Source: Dyella_A sp035685805 (GTDB taxonomy: Bacteria; Pseudomonadota; Gammaproteobacteria; Xanthomonadales; Rhodanobacteraceae). From it: a stretch of 64,000 nucleotides of DNA. A program made the position numbers and the translations under genes. The notes below the pieces were generated by a model. It searched no databases, was not told the origin of the DNA, and was given only the letters and a program-made list of their open reading frames with translations. Each line of letters begins with the position of its first letter. The stretch's first letter is position 1. Location of the stretch: assembly GCF_035685805.1 (NCBI RefSeq), contig NZ_DASSAB010000061.1, positions 1-64,000 on the forward strand. Reading direction: 5' to 3'. Below, one piece after another: positions 17,350 through 26,064 of this stretch.

Positions 17350-18129
17350 ATGAAGATCGCCAGCTGGAACGTCAACTCGCTCAACGTGCGCCTGCCGCAT
17401 CTCACCCAGTGGCTGGCCGATGCGCAGCCGGACGTGGTGGCGCTGCAGGAAACCAAGCTGGAGGACGCCAAGTTCCCGGTCGACGCGCTCGCTGCCGCCG
17501 GCTATCGCGCGGTGTTCGCCGGCCAGAAGACCTACAACGGCGTGGCACTGCTTGCGCGTGCCGGCAGCCAGCCGGATTTCGCCGACGTGGTCACCGACAT
17601 ACCCGGGCTGGACGATCCGCAGCGGCGCATCCTCGCTGCCACCATCGGAGAGCTGCGCGTGGTCGACTTGTACGTGGTCAACGGCAAGGCGGTGGGGGAT
17701 CCGAAGTACGCCTACAAGCTGGACTGGATGGCGCGCGTGCGCGAGTTCCTCGCCGGCGAGCTGGCGCGCCACCCCAACCTGGTGGTGCTGGGCGATTTCA
17801 ACATCTGCCCGGACGATCGCGACGTCTACGATCCGGTTGCCTGGGGCGAGGACATCCTGTGCTCGCCGCCCGAGCGCGCCGCGCTGAAGGCGATCACCGA
17901 ACTGGGCCTGCACGACAGCTTCCGGCTGTTCGAAACCGACGCCGGCCACTTCAGCTGGTGGGACTACCGACAGGCCGCCTTCCGGCGCAACATGGGGCTG
18001 CGCATCGACCTGATCCTGATCGGCGAGGCCCTCAAATCAGCCGCCCGCGGGGCCGCCATCGACCGCGCGCCGCGCACGTGGGAGCGTCCCTCCGATCACA
18101 CGCCGGTGACGCTGGACCTGGATATCTGA
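17350..18129 (+). CDS. xthA: Exodeoxyribonuclease III
   Basis: AP endonuclease and 3'-5' exonuclease of base excision repair. It starts MKIASWNVNSLNVRLPHL; further signatures are ALQETKLED, YVVNGKAVGDPKYAYKLDW, LGDFNICPDDRDVYDP and the end SDHTPVTLDLDI with catalytic Asp-His. Length is 259 aa. The start codon lies only six bases after a TACAAT box. The UPF0149 gene begins 6 bp after the stop. Confidence 0.96.
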   Translation: MKIASWNVNSLNVRLPHLTQWLADAQPDVVALQETKLEDAKFPVDALAAAGYRAVFAGQKTYNGVALLARAGSQPDFADVVTDIPGLDDPQRRILAATIGELRVVDLYVVNGKAVGDPKYAYKLDWMARVREFLAGELARHPNLVVLGDFNICPDDRDVYDPVAWGEDILCSPPERAALKAITELGLHDSFRLFETDAGHFSWWDYRQAAFRRNMGLRIDLILIGEALKSAARGAAIDRAPRTWERPSDHTPVTLDLDI

Positions 18130-18135
18130 GCACAC

Positions 18136-18816
18136 ATGACGACGACACCGAATGATTGGCCCAGCTCGCTGGACGACAGCGAGCTGGACGAACTGGACAC
18201 CTACCTGCGCGCCCACGCCGGCGACGATCACCTGCTGCTCGACGGCGTGCACGGCCTGCTCTCGGCGCTGGCGGTAGGGCCGCTGCAGGTGATGCCGGAC
18301 GAGTGGCTGCCCGAAGTACTGCACCATCCGTTCGCCGACGAAACCGAAGGCAACCGCGTGCTCGCGCTGCTGGCCAAGCTCAACGACTCGATCGAGGCGG
18401 AGCTGGACGTGGACGCATACGAGCCGATTCTCGGCGAGATCGACACCGAGACCGGCCCCGCGCTCAGTGCCGCCGGCTGGTGCGAAGGTTTCAGCCGCGG
18501 CATCGACCTGCGTGCGGGGCTGTGGGAAAAGCGCCTGGCCGAGGATGCCGAGTTGATGGAGCTGCTCGGTCCGGTGATGGCGCTGGCGGTGGACGAGGGG
18601 GTGCTCAACTCCGATGCCGATTTCGAAAAGCTCAGCGACGACGAGTACGACGAGTGCCTGAGCCAGCTGCCGGCGGTGCTCGGCGCAGTCAACCAGTACT
18701 GGCAGGAGCACCCGGCCACCGAGGAAGAGCTGGACGCCCAGGTGCAGGCCGCGGCCGAGACCGGCGAAGAAGCTGCTTCGCCGCCGCGGCACCGCAGCGG
18801 CCACTGGGTGCACTGA
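18136..18816 (+). CDS. UPF0149 (YgfB/YecA) family protein
   Basis: A 226-aa acidic cytoplasmic protein. The UPF0149 fold is shown by LDDSELDELDTYLR, LLLDGVHGLLSALAVGP, WLPEVL and WCEGFSRGIDL. The C terminus is Glu/Ala-rich and ends RHRSGHWVH, without the SEC-C zinc motif some YecA proteins carry. Function is not established in general. Only 6 bp separate it from xthA. Confidence 0.88.
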   Translation: MTTTPNDWPSSLDDSELDELDTYLRAHAGDDHLLLDGVHGLLSALAVGPLQVMPDEWLPEVLHHPFADETEGNRVLALLAKLNDSIEAELDVDAYEPILGEIDTETGPALSAAGWCEGFSRGIDLRAGLWEKRLAEDAELMELLGPVMALAVDEGVLNSDADFEKLSDDEYDECLSQLPAVLGAVNQYWQEHPATEEELDAQVQAAAETGEEAASPPRHRSGHWVH

Positions 18817-18940
18817 GCTCGTCACGAGAGTTGGCCCCGGTGCATGCGCCGGCCCCCCGCCCGCAGTCGCGGAACACTGGCGCGACGGCCCGGCCGAACC
18901 AGGGCATTCCCGATCGCCCGATCTCTCCCTCCCCCCCGCA

Positions 18941-19792
18941 CGTGTCCCGCCTCCGCACGACATTGCCCGCGAGCGTGGGAGTCCGGGGTCCGAGGAGGGA
19001 GAGCACGATGGATTCCCGCGTGCGCGGGAATGACGGCCATGGGGGGCGTGGATGCCCCCGCCCCGCGTCGCCAGCGCTGCCTTTCCACGCAGTCACCGGG
19101 CGTCTCCCGCCTCCGTGCGTCATTCCCGCGTTCGCGCGAATCCATGGTTCGAGGAGAAGGGCACGATGAATTCGCCGTCCGCGGGCACGACGGCCATGGG
19201 GGCCGCGGATGCCCCGGCTCCGCGCGTTTGCCCCCGCTGCCTGTTCATGCGGTCGCCCGGGCGTCTCCCGCCTCCGTGCGCCATTCCCGCGTTCGCGGGA
19301 ATCCATGGTTCGAGGAGAAGGGCACGATGAATTTTCCTTCCGCGGGCATGACGGCCATGGGCGCCGCGGATGCGCCGGCTCCGCGCGTTTGCCCGCGCTG
19401 CCGGTCCATGCGGTCGCCGGACGTCTCTCGGTTCCTTACGCTGTTCCCGCGTCCGAGGGAATGACGTCCATGGCGAGGACGCCCCGTCCCCGCGTATCTG
19501 CCCGCGCGGCCTGTTCACGCGGTCGCCGGACAGCTCCCGATTCCTCACATCATTCCCACGTCTTATACCCGCGTCCGCGGAATGACGGGCATGGGGGCGT
19601 GGATGCCCCGGCCCCGCGTATCTGCCTTCGCTGCTTGCCCATGTGGTCGCCGGACAGTTCCCGATTCCTCACGTCATTCCCGCGAACGCGGGAATCCACG
19701 TTTGTCGCGGCCGCGCGCGGTGCCTCACCGCGTTCGCGCGAATGAAGGCCGTGGCTTTTGCGGCGCGTCGGCTCCGCGCGTGCTGTCCCGCC
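18941..19792. repeat. Array of six degenerate palindrome-containing units
   Basis: Units start at 18941, 19101, 19262, 19422, 19531 and 19655, giving spacings of 160, 161, 160, 109 and 124 bp. Each begins with a variant of CGTCTCCCGCCTCC and ends near GCGGTCGCCGGG. Most carry an ATTCCCGCG-type arm; perfect 9-bp dyads (ATTCCCGCG, two-base loop, CGCGGGAAT) lie at 19012-19031, 19283-19302 and 19676-19695. The fourth unit lacks about 50 bp, so the left arm of one dyad joins the right arm of the other. No protein is encoded. The palindromes resemble REP-type or dRS3-like repeats; that comparison is from memory. Confidence 0.85.
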
Positions 19793-19800
19793 TGCCATAC

Positions 19801-19828
19801 CGACAAGCAAGCGCCGACAAGCAAGCGC
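19801..19828. repeat. Tandem 14-bp duplication
   Basis: CGACAAGCAAGCGC occurs twice in direct succession (19801-19814 and 19815-19828), downstream of the palindrome array and upstream of pirin. It may be a recent slippage event. No function is apparent. Confidence 0.8.
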
Positions 19829-19935
19829 GCCCGGCGCCGGTCGTCGCCATGGCGAAACGATCCGTTCCCGTGCCGTCGCTTGGCTAACGCGGGTTGCGCG
19901 ATCATCTTGTGCGCCTCACCCCACGGAGCACACCG

Positions 19936-20769
19936 ATGACCGAGCGCCGCATCTTCCGCCGCATCCGCGGCACGGACACCGCCGACGGCGCGGGCGTGAA
20001 GCTCAAGCGCATCATTGGCCAGAGCGCGCTGGACATGCTCGACCCGTTCCTGCTGCTGGACGAGTTCCGCTCCGACCAGGCGGGTGACTACATCGCCGGC
20101 TTCCCCGAGCATCCGCACCGCGGCTTTGAGACGGTGACCTACATGCTCGCCGGCCACATGCAGCACGGCGACAACCACGGCAATCGTGGTGATCTGGGCC
20201 CCGGCAGCGTGCAGTGGATGACTGCCGGGCGCGGCATCGTGCATTCGGAAATGCCGCAGCAGGAGAACGGCCTGATGTGGGGTTTCCAGCTGTGGGTGAA
20301 CCTGCCGGCGAAAGACAAGATGACCGCGCCGCGCTACCAGGACATCGCGCCGGAAGAGATTCCGCTGGTGCATCCGGTGGACGGCGTGGACGTGCGCGTC
20401 ATCGCCGGCGATTTCGGCGGCGCCAGCGGCCCGGTCAGCGGCGTCGCCACCGCGCCCATCTACCTCGATCTCGCCGTACAACCGGGCGCCACGATCACCG
20501 TGCCGCTGCCGGAAGGCCACAACGCGTTCGCCTACGTGTTCGAGGGCGAGGCGGCGCAGGTCGCCGGCGAGTCGCTCTCGCGCAGCGAACTGGCGGTGCT
20601 CGGCAAGGGCACGTCGGTAAGCATCGCCGGCGGCGCCACGGCGGCGCGCGTGTTGCTGGTCGCCGGGCAGCCGCTGAAGGAGCCGGTCGCCCGCTACGGC
20701 CCGTTCGTGATGAACACCACCGAGCAGATCCACCAGGCCATCGCGGACTTCCGCGCCGGCACCTTCTAG
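19936..20769 (+). CDS. Pirin family protein
   Basis: A 277-aa bicupin. The N-terminal cupin carries the pirin metal-binding set in FPEHPHRGFETVTYMLAGHMQHGD and WMTAGRGIVHSEMP; the C-terminal part is the pirin_C domain (IYLDLAVQPGATITVPLPEGHNAFAYVFEGEA). Bacterial pirins include quercetinases and regulators, so the activity is unclear. The ATG at 19936 has GGAG seven bases upstream. It is convergent with gluconokinase, 10 bp apart. Confidence 0.92.
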   Translation: MTERRIFRRIRGTDTADGAGVKLKRIIGQSALDMLDPFLLLDEFRSDQAGDYIAGFPEHPHRGFETVTYMLAGHMQHGDNHGNRGDLGPGSVQWMTAGRGIVHSEMPQQENGLMWGFQLWVNLPAKDKMTAPRYQDIAPEEIPLVHPVDGVDVRVIAGDFGGASGPVSGVATAPIYLDLAVQPGATITVPLPEGHNAFAYVFEGEAAQVAGESLSRSELAVLGKGTSVSIAGGATAARVLLVAGQPLKEPVARYGPFVMNTTEQIHQAIADFRAGTF

Positions 20770-20779
20770 GCCCTGCGCC

Positions 20780-21313
20780 CTATCCTGCTGCCGCCAGCCA
20801 CGAAAGGACGCGCGCCAGCGCGTCCGGCACCGGCGCAGCTCCGTCGACAAGGCACGCGTGCTCGTCCTGCGCCGGCGGCTCCAGCGTCGCCAGCTGGCTG
20901 TCCAGCAGCGTCACCGGCATGAAATGGCGACGCGCCCGCATGCGCCGCGCCAGCTCGGCGCGCGGCACCGCGAGGTACACGAACCGCACGCCGGGGCCGG
21001 CCGCCCGCAGCCGCTCGCGATAACTCCGGCGCAGGGCCGAGCAGGCGACCACGCCGGACGCGCCCTGCTCGATCCGGTCAGCCATCCAGAGCGCCACGGC
21101 GTCGAGCCAGCCGCCGCGGTCGCTGTCGTCCAGCGCGATACCGGCGGCCATCTTGCCGCGGTTGGCAGGCGGATGCAGGTCGTCCGCATCGAGAAACGAT
21201 GCCCCCATGGCGTCGGCCAGCGCGGCGCCGAAGGTGCTCTTGCCGCTGCCGGACACGCCCATCACCACGACCATCCGCGGGCCTGCTGCGGCGTGTGTTC
21301 GATCGGCCGTCAT
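20780..21313 (-). CDS. gntK: Gluconokinase
   Basis: ATP-dependent kinase making 6-phosphogluconate. The P-loop is GVSGSGKST (residues 19-27), followed by DADDLHPPANRGKMAAGIALDD and ACSALRRSYRERLR, both typical of the GntK family. Length is 177 aa, with 13 residues before the core that may not be translated (an internal Met lies at 14). It is the last gene of a long minus-strand run of sugar genes, 121 bp after the permease, and may or may not share their transcript. Confidence 0.93.
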   Translation of the reverse strand: MTADRTHAAAGPRMVVVMGVSGSGKSTFGAALADAMGASFLDADDLHPPANRGKMAAGIALDDSDRGGWLDAVALWMADRIEQGASGVVACSALRRSYRERLRAAGPGVRFVYLAVPRAELARRMRARRHFMPVTLLDSQLATLEPPAQDEHACLVDGAAPVPDALARVLSWLAAAG

Positions 21314-21434
21314 GCGACACCGGCGACCGCAGCGCGCGGGCGCTCCAGACGGTGCGGCACCGCGCGCCGTGCCGCCCGTGGTGATGTCGGGAGTGGCCGC
21401 ACATCCGGCCGCGGCCGGCCCGCATACGTCGCGG

Positions 21435-22256
21435 TCATCGCTTCACGCTGCCCAGCAGCAGGCCTTGCAGGTAATAGCGCTGCAGCGCCAGGAACAGCGC
21501 CAGCACCGGCAGCACGGTGACCACCGAGCCGGCCATCATCAACTCGGTATCGCGCGCATGCTCGCGTGACAGCGAGGCCAGCCCGATCGACAGCGTGTAG
21601 TGATCCTGCCCGGTCAGCACGATCAGCGGCCACATGAAATCGTTCCATGCGGTGAGGAAGGTGACGATCGCCAGCGTGGCGATCACCGGCCGCAGCAGCG
21701 GCAGCACGATCTGCACGAAGATGCGCGCCTCGCTGGCGCCGTCGATGCGCGCCGCCTCCAGCAGTTCGCGCGGAATCCCGCGCGCGTACTGGCGCACCAG
21801 GAAAATGCCGAACACGCTCGCCATGGCCGGCAGCACGACGCCGGCATAGCTGTTGACCAGGCCCAGGTATTTCAGCAGCAGGAACAGCGGCAGCATCGCC
21901 ACCTGCGCCGGAATCACCAGGGCGCCGAGCAGGCCGCGGAACAGCAGCGTGCGGCCGGCGAAGCGCAGCTTGGCGAAGGCGTACCCGGCCATCAGGTTGA
22001 ACGCCAGCGACACCAGCGTGATCGCGCCGGACACCCCCAGGCTGTTGAGCAGGTAGCGGCCCATGCCGGCGCGCAGGAACAGCGTGCGGTAGTTCGCCAG
22101 CGTGGGGTGTGCCGGCAGCAGCGGCGGCGGCAGGGCGCCACTCTCGCCCGGGTGCATCAGCGACACCGAAGCCATCCAGGCCAGTGGAAACAGCGCCATC
22201 GCCGCGGCGCCGACGAGCGCGACGTGGACCAGCACCTTGCCGGTGCGCGGACTCAT
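21435..22256 (-). CDS. Carbohydrate ABC transporter permease, MalG type
   Basis: A 273-aa inner-membrane permease with six hydrophobic segments and the cytoplasmic EAA loop ELLEAARIDGASEARIFVQIVLPLLRP. It starts MSPRTGKVLVHV and its ATG overlaps the stop of the partner permease (ATGA). With the MalF-type permease and the lipoprotein upstream it forms an importer, but no ATP-binding subunit is encoded in the window, so a shared ATPase elsewhere is likely. Confidence 0.93.
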   Translation of the reverse strand: MSPRTGKVLVHVALVGAAAMALFPLAWMASVSLMHPGESGALPPPLLPAHPTLANYRTLFLRAGMGRYLLNSLGVSGAITLVSLAFNLMAGYAFAKLRFAGRTLLFRGLLGALVIPAQVAMLPLFLLLKYLGLVNSYAGVVLPAMASVFGIFLVRQYARGIPRELLEAARIDGASEARIFVQIVLPLLRPVIATLAIVTFLTAWNDFMWPLIVLTGQDHYTLSIGLASLSREHARDTELMMAGSVVTVLPVLALFLALQRYYLQGLLLGSVKR

Positions 22257-23143
22257 GCGCGCTCGCTCGCGTCGTCGTGGTTGCGCGCCAGGTACAGCAT
22301 GGCCGCGGTCACCGCGAACATCACCAGGAACAGCAGAAAGGCCACCGCCGAGGCCGAGCCGAGGTTCCACCAGGTGAATCCCTCGTCGTACATCAGGTAG
22401 AGCACGCTGACCGTGCTCTGCAGCGGACCGCCTTCGGTCATCACGTAGGGCTCGGCGAACAGCTGGAAGTACCCCGAGACGGTGAGGATCGCCACCATCA
22501 GTGCCGTCGGGCGCAGCATCGGCAGGGTGATGTGGCGCAGCTGCCGCCATGGCGAGGCGCCATCGATGCGGGCGGCCTCGTACAGCTCGCCCGGAATCGC
22601 CTGCAGCCCGGCCATGAAGATGATCATGTTGTAGCCGAAGTTCTTCCACACCGCGAAGGCGATGATCGTGGGCATCGCCCAGCGCGGGTCGCCGAGCCAG
22701 TCGACTGGCCCGATGCCGAGCTGCCCGAGTACCCCGTTGACCACGCCGTAGCGCGTGTTGAACAGGTAGCGCCAGATCAGCGCGACCGCCACCACCGTGG
22801 TCACCACCGGTGCGAACAGCGCGGTGCGGAAGAACGCGCGCGCGCGGGTCAGCGGTGAGTTCAGCAGCAGCGCGGCGCCCAGCGAGGCGGCCACCGACAG
22901 CGGCACGCCCACCGCCACGAAATACACGGTGTGTCCCAGCGCCGACCAGAACAGCGGCCGGTGCAGCAGCGCCCAGTAGTTGTGCAGGCCGACGAAGCGC
23001 AGGTTGTGCACGTCCGCCAGCGCGTAGAGGTCGTAGTCGGTAAGGCTGAGCGCCAGCGCGCCGAGCACCGGCAGCAGGAAGAACACCGCCAGCACCGCCA
23101 GCGCGGGAGCCAGGAACAGCCACGCGGCGCGCGGCGGATTCAC
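22253..23143 (-). CDS. Carbohydrate ABC transporter permease, MalF type
   Basis: A 296-aa inner-membrane permease with six predicted TM segments and the EAA loop ELYEAARIDGASPWRQLRHITLPMLRP. The GTG start overlaps the stop of the binding-protein gene (GTGA), matching the coupling pattern of its neighbours; an earlier in-frame start would run deep into that gene. It pairs with the MalG-type permease encoded next. Confidence 0.92.
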   Translation of the reverse strand: MNPPRAAWLFLAPALAVLAVFFLLPVLGALALSLTDYDLYALADVHNLRFVGLHNYWALLHRPLFWSALGHTVYFVAVGVPLSVAASLGAALLLNSPLTRARAFFRTALFAPVVTTVVAVALIWRYLFNTRYGVVNGVLGQLGIGPVDWLGDPRWAMPTIIAFAVWKNFGYNMIIFMAGLQAIPGELYEAARIDGASPWRQLRHITLPMLRPTALMVAILTVSGYFQLFAEPYVMTEGGPLQSTVSVLYLMYDEGFTWWNLGSASAVAFLLFLVMFAVTAAMLYLARNHDDASERA

Positions 23144-24495
23144 GGCGTGGCCTCGCGCCGCGCGAGCACCCACCGGCGCTTGGCCAGGATCGCGTCCACG
23201 CGCCGGTCCAGCTCGACACAGGCCGCGTCGATGGTGAGCTCGCCGGCGATCGCCCGTGCCGCCACCAGCTGCATCTCGTTGGCGATGCGCTCCCACTCCG
23301 GCACCGGCGGCGTCGGCCGCACGTGTTCGAGTTGCCGGCGGAACGCCTGCGCCTTGGGATCGCGGCTGAGCGCGCCTTCGGACCACGCGCTGCGTCGCGG
23401 CGGCATGTCGCCCAGCAGCGCATAGAAACGACGCTGCACCGCCGGCTCGGACAGGTATTCGATCAGCGCCCAGGCGGCCGCCTTGTGCTGCGACGCCCGC
23501 ACGATCACCAAGCTGGCGCCGCCGGCCGCGCCCGCGCCGCGACCATCCGGGCCGGGCAGCGGTGCGGTGGCCCAGGCGTCCTGCTGCGCGGCCGGCAGTC
23601 GGTGGCGAAACTCGCCGATGTTCCAGGGCCCGGAAAAGTAGAACGCATAGGTGCCGCGGCCGAATTCCTGCCACGGGTTGCCCGCTTCCACATTGGTGAT
23701 CGCCGGTGCCTGGTGCAGACGGAAGGTGTCGACATAGAACGACAAAGCGCGGCGGAACCCGGCGCTGCGGAAGTTGCCGTAGCGGTTGCCGTCGCGCAGC
23801 AGCGGCGTGTCCTGCTGCAGCGCCAGCGACATCAGCTGCTCGTACTCGTTGGTCGGCAGCAGGATGCCGTAGCGGTGTGCGGCCGGATCGCTGAGCGCCG
23901 CGAGCATGCGCCGCCATTGCGCCCAGTCCTGCGGTGGCTGGTCGAAGCCGGCGGCGGCGAGCAGGTCGCGCCGGTAGAACAACAGCCGGGTGTCGACGTA
24001 CCAGGGCACGCCGTACAGCGTGCCGTCGACCATGTTGGTAGCCCAGATGCTGGCGAAGTAGTCATCCGGCTGCACCACCGCCGAGCGCGTCACGCGCGAC
24101 TGCAGCGGCTCCAGCGCGTGCAGCGCGGCCAGCTCCGGCAGCCAGGTGTTGCCCAGCTGCATCAGGTCGGGCATCGAGCCGCCCGCATAGGCGGTGAGCA
24201 CCTTCTGGTGCGCGGCGCTCAACGGCAGCTGCTGCAGCCGCACGCGGATCTGCGGGTGCGCGCGCTCGAACGCCGGCAGCAGGGCCTGCACCGCCTCGCC
24301 TTCGCCGCCGAAGGTCCAGAACTCGAGTGTTTGGGTGGCCGGCGCGCGAGCCTGGCAGCCGCCGAGTGCGAGCAGCGCCACCCCCGCGATGCCGCGCATC
24401 CACCGGCCGATGCGAAACACCGGCCGATGCCGCGCCACGCAACCGGGTACGCGCGGCACCGGCAGCAGCAGGCGCTGGCGCGCGGCGGCCGTCAC
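23140..24495 (-). CDS. Sugar ABC transporter substrate-binding lipoprotein
   Basis: Family 1 extracellular solute-binding protein of 451 aa. Lipobox LGGC gives lipidated C47. The mature part starts TLEFWTFGGEGEAVQALLPAF and contains the usual MPDLMQLGNTWLPELAAL and YGVPWYVDTRLLFYRRDLL. The GTG start overlaps the stop of the hydrolase gene (GTGA) and gives a long 32-residue lead; an internal ATG at residue 33 (MRGIAGVALLALGGC) would give a normal signal peptide. The ligand is not evident; the neighbouring hydrolase suggests a glucan oligosaccharide. Confidence 0.92.
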   Translation of the reverse strand: MTAAARQRLLLPVPRVPGCVARHRPVFRIGRWMRGIAGVALLALGGCQARAPATQTLEFWTFGGEGEAVQALLPAFERAHPQIRVRLQQLPLSAAHQKVLTAYAGGSMPDLMQLGNTWLPELAALHALEPLQSRVTRSAVVQPDDYFASIWATNMVDGTLYGVPWYVDTRLLFYRRDLLAAAGFDQPPQDWAQWRRMLAALSDPAAHRYGILLPTNEYEQLMSLALQQDTPLLRDGNRYGNFRSAGFRRALSFYVDTFRLHQAPAITNVEAGNPWQEFGRGTYAFYFSGPWNIGEFRHRLPAAQQDAWATAPLPGPDGRGAGAAGGASLVIVRASQHKAAAWALIEYLSEPAVQRRFYALLGDMPPRRSAWSEGALSRDPKAQAFRRQLEHVRPTPPVPEWERIANEMQLVAARAIAGELTIDAACVELDRRVDAILAKRRWVLARREATP

Positions 24496-25961
24496 GGCGT
24501 GGCCGTCGCCTCGTCGAGCCAGCCGCCGGTGAAGCCGGCGCGCTCGAGCCCCTTGCGGATGTACGCGTTCTTCTTCATCACGCTCCAGACGAAGCCACTG
24601 CGCCAGTTGGCGATCATCAGCAGGATCGGCCCTTGGTCGATGCCGAGCTGTTCGTCATCTACCCAGCCCAGGTCCGGCACCAGTTTGCCCGTACGCAGCT
24701 CGGTCTGGGTGTGGAAGCTGGGGTTGAAGGCGTCGACGAAGCCGTACTGGTCATAGATGTGCTTGCCGTAACGCCGCTTCATTTCGGCCAGCGCGGGGAT
24801 CACGATCTCCGGCGCAAAGGCGATCGAGCCGCCGGCCGCCGTCGGCGCGATGGTGCCGTCGTCGGAGATGTAATCCAGCCCGGCCCCCCGCGCGGTGTAG
24901 CCCTCGAACTTCTTCTCGCCCTGTGCGCTCTTGACGATGAAGCCGCCCGGGCCGTTGCTGGCGGTCAGGCCCCACACGTTCTTGCCGTAGCCGGTCCAGC
25001 CGCCGGGGTTGGCGATGGCGTAGTTGCGCTGGCTGTAGGTGGCGCGGCGGCCGTTCTCGAAGTAGTCGAGGTTGTGCTGGCGGTTCCAGTCGTCGCGGAT
25101 GCCGCGGAAATCGATCCAGGCTTCGGTGTACTGGTGCCCGAACAGCGGCGCGAAGTTAAGGAAGGTCTGGCCGTAGAAGCGGCCCCAGGTGGTGTCGTTG
25201 GTGGACGACCAGGCCTTCCACGCCACCGGGTCGACCGGGTGGGTGGGCGAGCCCAGTGCCAGGATGTAGACCAGCTTGCCCTCGTTGTAGCCCTTCCAGT
25301 CAGCCGGAATGAACTTGCCGCCGGGGGTCCAGCCCATCGAGATCAGCGGCGGGCGTGCCTGCATCCACGGCCACTCCACCGCGCGGTAGATCGCGTCGGC
25401 CAGTGCGCGGATCTGCTCTTCCTCGGCCGTGGCGCGGTCGTAGTACGACTGCGCGAACAGCACGCCGCCGAGCAGCAGCGTGGTGTCCACGCTCGACAGC
25501 TCGGTCCAGCGCCCTTCGCGCTTGCCCGTCTGCATGTCGAGGAAGTGATAGAAGAAGCCGTGGTAGCCGGCTGCGTCGTCTTCGCTGGCGTTCTGCGGCG
25601 CGTCGTGGAAGAACTTCAGTGTGGCCAGCGTGCGCTGTACCGCCTGCTCGCGCGTGATGTAGCCGCGCTCCACGCCGATGCCGTACGCGGTGAGGCCGAA
25701 GCCCACCGCGGCGATGCTCGAGAACGACTCGCCCGGGTAGTGGTCCGGCACCATCCCGGTGACCGGATCGGCGCTGTCCCAGAACCAGCGGAACGTGCGC
25801 TGCTCCAGGTCGTCCACCATCGCCTGCTGGGCGGCGCTGGGGCGGTAGGCGGGAGCGGCACCGCCCGCCGCGGCGCGGGCCGGCGCCGCGCACGCGCCGG
25901 CGAGCACCAGCGCCGCGGACGCGGCAGTGGTGCAAAGGGTTTTCACGACAGCAGGGAACAT
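24492..25961 (-). CDS. Glucoamylase-family (GH144-like) exported hydrolase
   Basis: A 489-aa protein with signal peptide (AALVLAGACAAPARA) and one catalytic domain of the glucoamylase family PF10091. Conserved acidic segments include TFRWFWDSADPVTGMVPD, SSVDTTLLLGG and YNEGKLVYILALGSPTHPVD. Members placed in GH144 are endo-beta-1,2-glucanases; that function is inferred here. The ending ILLMIANWRSGFVWSVMKKN is typical. The start at 25961 has no clear ribosome binding site. It overlaps the sugar-binding lipoprotein gene by 4 bp, tying hydrolysis to uptake. Confidence 0.88.
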   Translation of the reverse strand: MFPAVVKTLCTTAASAALVLAGACAAPARAAAGGAAPAYRPSAAQQAMVDDLEQRTFRWFWDSADPVTGMVPDHYPGESFSSIAAVGFGLTAYGIGVERGYITREQAVQRTLATLKFFHDAPQNASEDDAAGYHGFFYHFLDMQTGKREGRWTELSSVDTTLLLGGVLFAQSYYDRATAEEEQIRALADAIYRAVEWPWMQARPPLISMGWTPGGKFIPADWKGYNEGKLVYILALGSPTHPVDPVAWKAWSSTNDTTWGRFYGQTFLNFAPLFGHQYTEAWIDFRGIRDDWNRQHNLDYFENGRRATYSQRNYAIANPGGWTGYGKNVWGLTASNGPGGFIVKSAQGEKKFEGYTARGAGLDYISDDGTIAPTAAGGSIAFAPEIVIPALAEMKRRYGKHIYDQYGFVDAFNPSFHTQTELRTGKLVPDLGWVDDEQLGIDQGPILLMIANWRSGFVWSVMKKNAYIRKGLERAGFTGGWLDEATATP

Positions 25962-26064
25962 GGCGTACACACTCGCATGGCTACGGGGGAACACGGGCCT
26001 TGCCGGCCCGCCAACGCCGTGGGGACGGCGCGATGCCGGCGCGATCGGGTGCGCCAGCGAAAGA

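Larger units (their letters stand above)
18817..19935. other. 1.1-kb non-coding region upstream of pirin
   Basis: The frames open here are artefacts of repeated DNA: the same peptide-like strings recur in several frames and none has a ribosome binding site. The region is filled by the repeat array at 18941-19792 and a small tandem duplication at 19801-19828. The last 100 bp should hold the pirin promoter, but no clear box is seen. Confidence 0.8.

Noticed and set aside
18822..19810. Several open frames within the repeat array
   Set aside because: They repeat the same low-complexity Arg/Pro/Ser strings because the DNA is repetitive; no ribosome binding site or domain is present.
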